Positions 59,541 to 64,000 of a stretch of 64,000 nucleotides of DNA are shown piece after piece. Made by a program: the position numbers and the translations under genes. Source of the stretch: Martelella lutilitoris. GTDB lineage: Bacteria; Pseudomonadota; Alphaproteobacteria; Rhizobiales; Rhizobiaceae. The stretch is from positions 1,449,501-1,513,500 of the forward strand of contig NZ_CP066786.1 in the NCBI RefSeq assembly GCF_016598595.1, in the 5' to 3' direction. Each line of letters begins with the position of its first letter. Positions within the stretch are counted from its first letter, which is position 1. Under the pieces are notes generated by a model, which was not told the DNA's origin, searched no databases, and worked only from the letters and a program-made list of their open reading frames with translations.

Positions 59541-60856
59541 GCCTGTTCGGCGGCGCCGGCTTCGGCCGGGCAAAACCCCTTTCCGCGAAGAAGACGCATA
59601 TCGTGAGCGTGCTCGATATCGGCTCGTCGAAGATCGTCTGCATGATCGCGCGGCTGACCCCGCGCGCCGAAAGCCAGATCCTCCCGGGGCGCACCCACAA
59701 TATCGAGATCATCGGCATCGGCCATCAGCGTTCGCAGGGCATCAAGAGCGGCGTCATCGTAAATCTCGATGCGGCCGAGCATGTGATCCGCCAGGCGGTG
59801 GATGCGGCCGAAAGCATGGCCGGCATCACGATCGACAGCCTGATCGTCAACGTCTCGGCCGGTCGCATCAAGAGCGATACCTATACGGCGGCGATCGATC
59901 TTGGCGGCCAGGATGTCGATGCCTCGGATCTGCGCCGGGTGCTGTCGGCCGTCTCGCGCCGCTCGATCAACGACGAGCGCCAGGTGCTGCATTCGCTGCC
60001 GGCCGGCTTCACGCTGGACGGCGAGCGCGGCATCCGCGATCCGCTCGGCATGTATGGCGAGACGCTCGGCGTCGACCTGCATGTGGTCACAGCCGAGCGG
60101 CTGGCGCTGCGCAATCTCGAACTCTGCGTCAACCGCGCCCATCTTTCGGTGGAGCGCATGGTGGCGACGCCCTATGCCAGCGGACTTGCAGCCCTTGTCG
60201 ACGACGAGGTCGAACTCGGCTGCGCGGCGATCGACATGGGCGCCGGCACGACGACGATTTCGGTCTTTTCCGAAGGCCGGCTTGTGCATACCGACGCGAT
60301 CAGTCTCGGCGGGCATCATGTGACCACCGATCTCGCGCGGGGCCTGTCCACCCGCCTGGAAGATGCCGAGCGGCTGAAATGCGTTCACGGTTCGACGCTC
60401 GCCTCGAGCGCGGACGAACGCGAGATGATCGCGGTGCCTTCGATCGGCCATGACGACCATGACCAGCCGCGCCAGATTTCCAAGGCGCTGCTGTCGAAGA
60501 TCGTCCGGGCACGGGTGGAGGAGACGCTCGAGCTGATCCGCGACCGTATCCAGCTTTCGGGCTATTCGGCGGTTGTCGGCAAACGGGTGGTGCTGACCGG
60601 CGGCGCAAGTCAGCTGATCGGCCTGTGCGAACTCGCGCGGCGCATCTTGAGCCGCAATGTCAGGATCGGCCGTCCGATGGGCGTTTCCGGTCTGCCGCTT
60701 CCGGCCAAGGGCCCGTCCTTTGCCACGGCAGCGGGACTGTTGATCTATCCGCAGCTTGCGGAAAGCGAGACCTATGGCGGCGAACAGCGGGGTTTTCTGC
60801 CATCGGGAGGCGGACGTCTGTCACGCGTCGGCCAGTGGTTCAGGGAAAGTTTTTAA
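59537..60856 (+). CDS. ftsA: Cell division protein FtsA
   Basis: 439 aa with GTG start 59537 after GGGGAGG. Actin fold: phosphate 1 SVLDIGSSKIVCMIARL near 29-45, phosphate 2 AAIDMGAGTTTISVF and adenosine motif VVLTGGASQLIGLCELA. The C-terminus RLSRVGQWFRESF is the amphipathic membrane-targeting helix. It anchors FtsZ at the membrane. ftsZ starts 60 bp later. Confidence 0.97.
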   Translation: MSLFGGAGFGRAKPLSAKKTHIVSVLDIGSSKIVCMIARLTPRAESQILPGRTHNIEIIGIGHQRSQGIKSGVIVNLDAAEHVIRQAVDAAESMAGITIDSLIVNVSAGRIKSDTYTAAIDLGGQDVDASDLRRVLSAVSRRSINDERQVLHSLPAGFTLDGERGIRDPLGMYGETLGVDLHVVTAERLALRNLELCVNRAHLSVERMVATPYASGLAALVDDEVELGCAAIDMGAGTTTISVFSEGRLVHTDAISLGGHHVTTDLARGLSTRLEDAERLKCVHGSTLASSADEREMIAVPSIGHDDHDQPRQISKALLSKIVRARVEETLELIRDRIQLSGYSAVVGKRVVLTGGASQLIGLCELARRILSRNVRIGRPMGVSGLPLPAKGPSFATAAGLLIYPQLAESETYGGEQRGFLPSGGGRLSRVGQWFRESF

Positions 60857-60916
60857 AGAACACCAAGAGATTGGCCGGCTTGGCGGTGCGGCCATAGCGA
60901 GAAGGAACGAAACCAA

Positions 60917-62569
60917 ATGACGATTACGCTTCAAAAGCCAGATATTACCGAACTGAAGCCGCGCATCACCGTTTTCGGTGTCGGCGGCGGCGGCGGCAAC
61001 GCCGTCAACAATATGATCACGGCCGGCCTTCAGGGCGTCGACTTCGTTGTCGCCAATACTGATGCCCAGGCGCTGACCATGACCAAGGCCGAACGCGTCA
61101 TCCAGCTCGGCGTCGGCGTGACCGAAGGTCTCGGCGCAGGCTCCCAGCCGGAAGTCGGCCGGGCCGCTGCCGAAGAGTGCATCGATGAAATCATCGATCA
61201 CCTCAACAACACGCATATGTGCTTCGTCACGGCCGGCATGGGCGGCGGAACCGGCACGGGCGCCGCGCCGATCGTGGCACAGGCCGCCCGCAACAAGGGC
61301 ATTCTCACCGTCGGCGTCGTCACCAAGCCGTTCCAGTTCGAAGGTCAGCGTCGCATGCGCCTTGCCGATGCGGGCATCGAGGAACTGCAGAAATCGGTCG
61401 ACACGCTGATCGTCATTCCGAACCAGAACCTGTTCCGGATCGCCAATGACAAGACGACCTTCGCGGACGCCTTCGCCATGGCCGACCAGGTGCTCTATTC
61501 GGGCGTTGCCTGCATCACCGACCTGATGGTCAAGGAAGGCCTGATCAACCTCGACTTCGCCGACGTCCGTTCGGTGATGCGCGAGATGGGCCGCGCGATG
61601 ATGGGCACGGGCGAGGCATCCGGCGAAGGCCGCGCGATGCAGGCCGCAGAAGCCGCGATCGCCAACCCGCTGCTCGACGAAACCTCGATGCGCGGCGCGC
61701 AGGGCCTGCTGATCTCGATCACGGGCGGTCGTGACCTGACGCTGTTCGAAGTCGACGAAGCCGCAACCCGTATCCGCGAAGAAGTGGACCCGGATGCCAA
61801 CATCATCCTCGGCGCCACCTTCGACGAGGAACTGGAAGGCATCATTCGCGTCTCCGTCGTTGCCACCGGCATCGACCGGTCCTTGGCAGAAGGCTATGAG
61901 GATGTCCCGGAGCCGCGCCGCGAGGCCCGTCCGGAAATCCGCAGCGTCAATGGCGGCCAGAGCAATGGCGGCCAGACCTTCAGCCAGGCGCCGCAGCCGT
62001 CCGCCCCGCAGCCTGCGCCGCAGCCGCGCGCGGTTGACCCGATCGCGGAGACGATCCGTTCGGCGGAGGCCGAAATGGAACGTGAACTGCAGATGGCCGT
62101 CTCCCGCGCGCCGCAGCAGAAGCCGCAGCAGCCGGGCATGAACATGCAGCCGAAGAGCCAGATCTTCGCAGCCGAGCCGCAGCACCAGACGCCGCGCCAG
62201 CAGGCCCCGAGCCAGCCGGCTCCGGCCCCGCAGCAGGCTCCGCGCCAGCAGGCCGCCGAGCCGCGTCGCATGCCGGAAGTCGCCGACTTTCCGCCGGTGG
62301 TTCAGCCGGAAATGAGCGCCAGCCGTCGCCAGGAGCATGAAGAGCGCGGCCCGAAGGGCCTGTTCAAGCGCCTGTCGAACACGCTCGGGCGCGGCGACGA
62401 AAGCTTCGAGGGGCATCACGAGCAGCAGCAGGCGCCCCGCCAGCAGGCGCCGCAGCAGCCTCAGCAAAACAATCCTTACGCGCCGCGTCGTGCTCAGGAG
62501 CAGCCCGCCGCCCGCCAGGATGACGATCAGTTCGATATTCCCGCCTTCCTGCGTCGCCAGGCGAACTGA
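60917..62569 (+). CDS. ftsZ: Cell division GTPase FtsZ
   Basis: 550 aa. Tubulin-like GTPase core, residues about 13-320, with [13 protein letters not shown] and signature [15 protein letters not shown] (107-121). Residues about 330-530 are a disordered Gln/Pro/Ala-rich linker with repeated PRQQAP units. The conserved C-terminal peptide [16 protein letters not shown] binds FtsA and other partners. Rhizobial FtsZ1 proteins are similarly long. It is followed by a terminator. Confidence 0.98.
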   Translation: MTITLQKPDITELKPRITVFGVGGGGGNAVNNMITAGLQGVDFVVANTDAQALTMTKAERVIQLGVGVTEGLGAGSQPEVGRAAAEECIDEIIDHLNNTHMCFVTAGMGGGTGTGAAPIVAQAARNKGILTVGVVTKPFQFEGQRRMRLADAGIEELQKSVDTLIVIPNQNLFRIANDKTTFADAFAMADQVLYSGVACITDLMVKEGLINLDFADVRSVMREMGRAMMGTGEASGEGRAMQAAEAAIANPLLDETSMRGAQGLLISITGGRDLTLFEVDEAATRIREEVDPDANIILGATFDEELEGIIRVSVVATGIDRSLAEGYEDVPEPRREARPEIRSVNGGQSNGGQTFSQAPQPSAPQPAPQPRAVDPIAETIRSAEAEMERELQMAVSRAPQQKPQQPGMNMQPKSQIFAAEPQHQTPRQQAPSQPAPAPQQAPRQQAAEPRRMPEVADFPPVVQPEMSASRRQEHEERGPKGLFKRLSNTLGRGDESFEGHHEQQQAPRQQAPQQPQQNNPYAPRRAQEQPAARQDDDQFDIPAFLRRQAN

Positions 62570-62643
62570 TCCGCCACGGTCCTGCCGCTTCCCGCGTTAG
62601 GGAAGCGCTAACCGTTTATTCGAAAACCTTCTCGCGAAGTGAG

Positions 62644-62671
62644 CCCGGTCGCCTCTGGCGGCCGGGTTTTT
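62644..62671 (+). terminator. Terminator after ftsZ
   Basis: CCCGGTCGCC/GGCGGCCGGG, ten pairs with one G-T wobble, TCT loop, then TTTTT. Ends the dcw transcript ahead of lpxC, which then needs its own promoter. Confidence 0.85.
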
Positions 62672-62704
62672 CGACTTTCGTAACATACGGAAAGAAACAG
62701 TGAT

Positions 62705-62733
62705 TTGGATTCGCAAGGGCCAATGCGTAATTA
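62705..62733 (+). promoter_or_regulatory. Predicted lpxC promoter
   Basis: TTGGAT (62705-62710), 17 nt, TAATTA (62728-62733), just after the ftsZ terminator and about 110 bp upstream of lpxC. Confidence 0.5.
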
Positions 62734-62842
62734 CATGCCAAGCGCGTGAATCGGGCGCAGCACGCTTCAGCGCCGGACCTTCCGGGCATGGGCGTCCCCG
62801 CCAGCCGTGTTTTTGAGTAAGATTTGAGATAAGGGCGTGAAT

Positions 62843-63781
62843 ATGTCGTCAGGATTTTTCGGTTTGCAGACAACGGTAGCCAAATCCGTCAGGATTTCGG
62901 GGATCGGTGTGCACTCGGGCAAGCCGGCGACCATCACGCTGCAGCCGGCCGAGGCCGACCACGGCATCGTCTTCGAACGCTATGCCGGCGGCAGGCGCAT
63001 TTCCGCGTTTCAGGCCGTTTCCGACAATGTCGGCCCGACGGCGCTCTGCACCGTGCTCGGCGAGCATCCAGGCGAATGGATCGCGACGATCGAGCATGTG
63101 ATGGCCGCGCTCTATGCCTTTGGCGTGGATAACCTGGTCGTTGCTGTCGAGGGCGGGGAAATGCCGATCATGGACGGCAGTTCGCGGGTTTTCGTCGAGG
63201 CTCTGGACGAGGCCGGAATCGTAACGCTTCCCGAAAAGCGCAGCTATCTCAAGGTGACCAAGACCGTGCGCGTGGAAAACGGCGCCGGCTGGGCCGAGTT
63301 CACGCCCTATGACGGGACGCGATTCGAGGTCGAGATCGATTTCGACACGCCGGTGATCGGCCGTCAGAAATGGGCCGGCGATATGAGCGCGGCGACCTTC
63401 CGCAAGGAACTGTCGGGCGCGCGGACCTTCGGTTTCATGCGCGATGTCGAGCCGATGTGGGCCCGCGGCTTCGCGCTCGGTTCCTCGCTGGAAAACTCCG
63501 TGGTGATCTCCGACGATAACCGCGTGATCAATCCCGAGGGCCTGCGCTACGAGCAGGAATTCGTGCGCCACAAGACGCTGGACGCCGTCGGCGATCTTGC
63601 GATGATGGGCATGCGCTTTGCCGGCAGTTTCCGGTCCTATCGCGGCGGCCACGCGCTGAACGCGGCGGCCGTGCGCAAGCTTTTCGAAACGCCCGGCGCC
63701 TGCGTCATCGTTTCGCCCCGGGGCGCCTTGCCGTTTCGCCTGCGTCAGGAAGACGTCGTCGCCGCCGGCCCGGTTTCCTGA
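62843..63781 (+). CDS. lpxC: UDP-3-O-acyl-GlcNAc deacetylase LpxC
   Basis: 312 aa from ATG 62843, 7 nt after AAGGG; a GTG two codons earlier is possible. LpxC is the committed step of lipid A synthesis. Zinc ligands His85 (TIEHVMAAL), His243 and Asp247 (HKTLDAVGDL) and the catalytic His270 (SYRGGHALN) are all present. Position after ftsZ is usual. Confidence 0.97.
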   Translation: MSSGFFGLQTTVAKSVRISGIGVHSGKPATITLQPAEADHGIVFERYAGGRRISAFQAVSDNVGPTALCTVLGEHPGEWIATIEHVMAALYAFGVDNLVVAVEGGEMPIMDGSSRVFVEALDEAGIVTLPEKRSYLKVTKTVRVENGAGWAEFTPYDGTRFEVEIDFDTPVIGRQKWAGDMSAATFRKELSGARTFGFMRDVEPMWARGFALGSSLENSVVISDDNRVINPEGLRYEQEFVRHKTLDAVGDLAMMGMRFAGSFRSYRGGHALNAAAVRKLFETPGACVIVSPRGALPFRLRQEDVVAAGPVS

Positions 63782-63806
63782 TCCGGGGCGGGCCGTTGCC
63801 ATCAAT

Positions 63807-63836
63807 GCCGGCGGCTTTTCGGAGCGCCGGCTTTTT
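63807..63836 (+). terminator. Terminator after lpxC
   Basis: GCCGGCG (63807-63813)/CGCCGGC (63825-63831) stem, 11-nt loop, then TTTTT. No gene is visible from here to the window edge (63837-64000); a GCATCC/GGATGC hairpin lies near 63859-63883. Confidence 0.75.
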
Positions 63837-64000
63837 CATGGCCGATGCTGACGGGGGTGCATCCAGAACGTGTTTTTCCGGATGCGCGACACCCTTCATG
63901 GCTGCGGCTCCTCCGCAGAAATTTATCGGATTTTCCGCGACGTGAGATTGCTCTTGCCTGCGGGATATGCGTAAAACGTCCTTCGACTTTGAAATGCGAT

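Overview
The window is chromosomal DNA of an alphaproteobacterium, most likely a Rhizobiales/Rhizobiaceae-type organism. Support: r-protein sequences and operon order of the alphaproteobacterial kind, a long FtsZ with a Q/P-rich linker, an alpha-type RNase P RNA, a btaA-btaB betaine-lipid pair, a PPi-type phosphofructokinase beside btaAB, and high G+C (39/60 bases in 44701-44760). The genus cannot be fixed from the sequence; Martelella-, Agrobacterium- or Sinorhizobium-like relatives are all possible. No transposase, integrase, CRISPR array, tRNA or rRNA gene was seen.

Layout. (1) 1-6483, minus strand: a cassette with a DUF2126/transglutaminase protein, a circularly permuted ATP-grasp + alpha-E protein, and the start of a second transglutaminase-like protein. 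This is the least understood conserved system here, predicted to make and process amide-linked peptides. (2) 6665-8791: a small conserved-looking hypothetical gene divergent from an ABC-F ATPase gene. (3) 9185-28597, plus strand: the str, S10, spc and alpha operons (rpsL to rplQ, with secY and adk), 31 genes, punctuated by structured spacers. (4) 28825-39824, minus strand: a lytic transglycosylase, btaB, btaA, a membrane protein, pfp, a large autotransporter of lower G+C, and an FtsH protease. (5) 40063-42799, plus strand: a TerB/DnaJ-like protein, a small secreted protein and an FAD oxidoreductase, followed by rnpB (RNase P RNA). (6) 43629-63781, plus strand: the complete dcw division and cell-wall cluster mraZ-rsmH-ftsL-ftsI-murE-murF-mraY-murD-ftsW-murG-murC-murB-ddl-ftsQ-ftsA-ftsZ-lpxC.

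How it works together. Region 3 builds ribosomes, the translation elongation factors, the RNA polymerase alpha subunit and the Sec channel. Region 6 makes lipid II from UDP-MurNAc precursors (MurB-F, Ddl, MraY, MurG), polymerises and crosslinks it at the septum (FtsW, FtsI), and assembles the divisome (FtsZ, FtsA, FtsQ, FtsL); lpxC commits precursor to lipid A. The best regulatory signal is an exact four-box, 10-bp-periodic MraZ operator lying on a predicted promoter upstream of mraZ. Region 4 holds genes of envelope lipid (btaAB), wall turnover and surface display.

Most of the window is housekeeping. The parts that merit attention are the ATP-grasp/amidoligase cassette at the left edge, the structured spacer inside the r-protein operon (18855-19218), the MraZ operator and its leader, CtrA-like boxes near ddl and the transglycosylase gene, and the compositionally distinct autotransporter.
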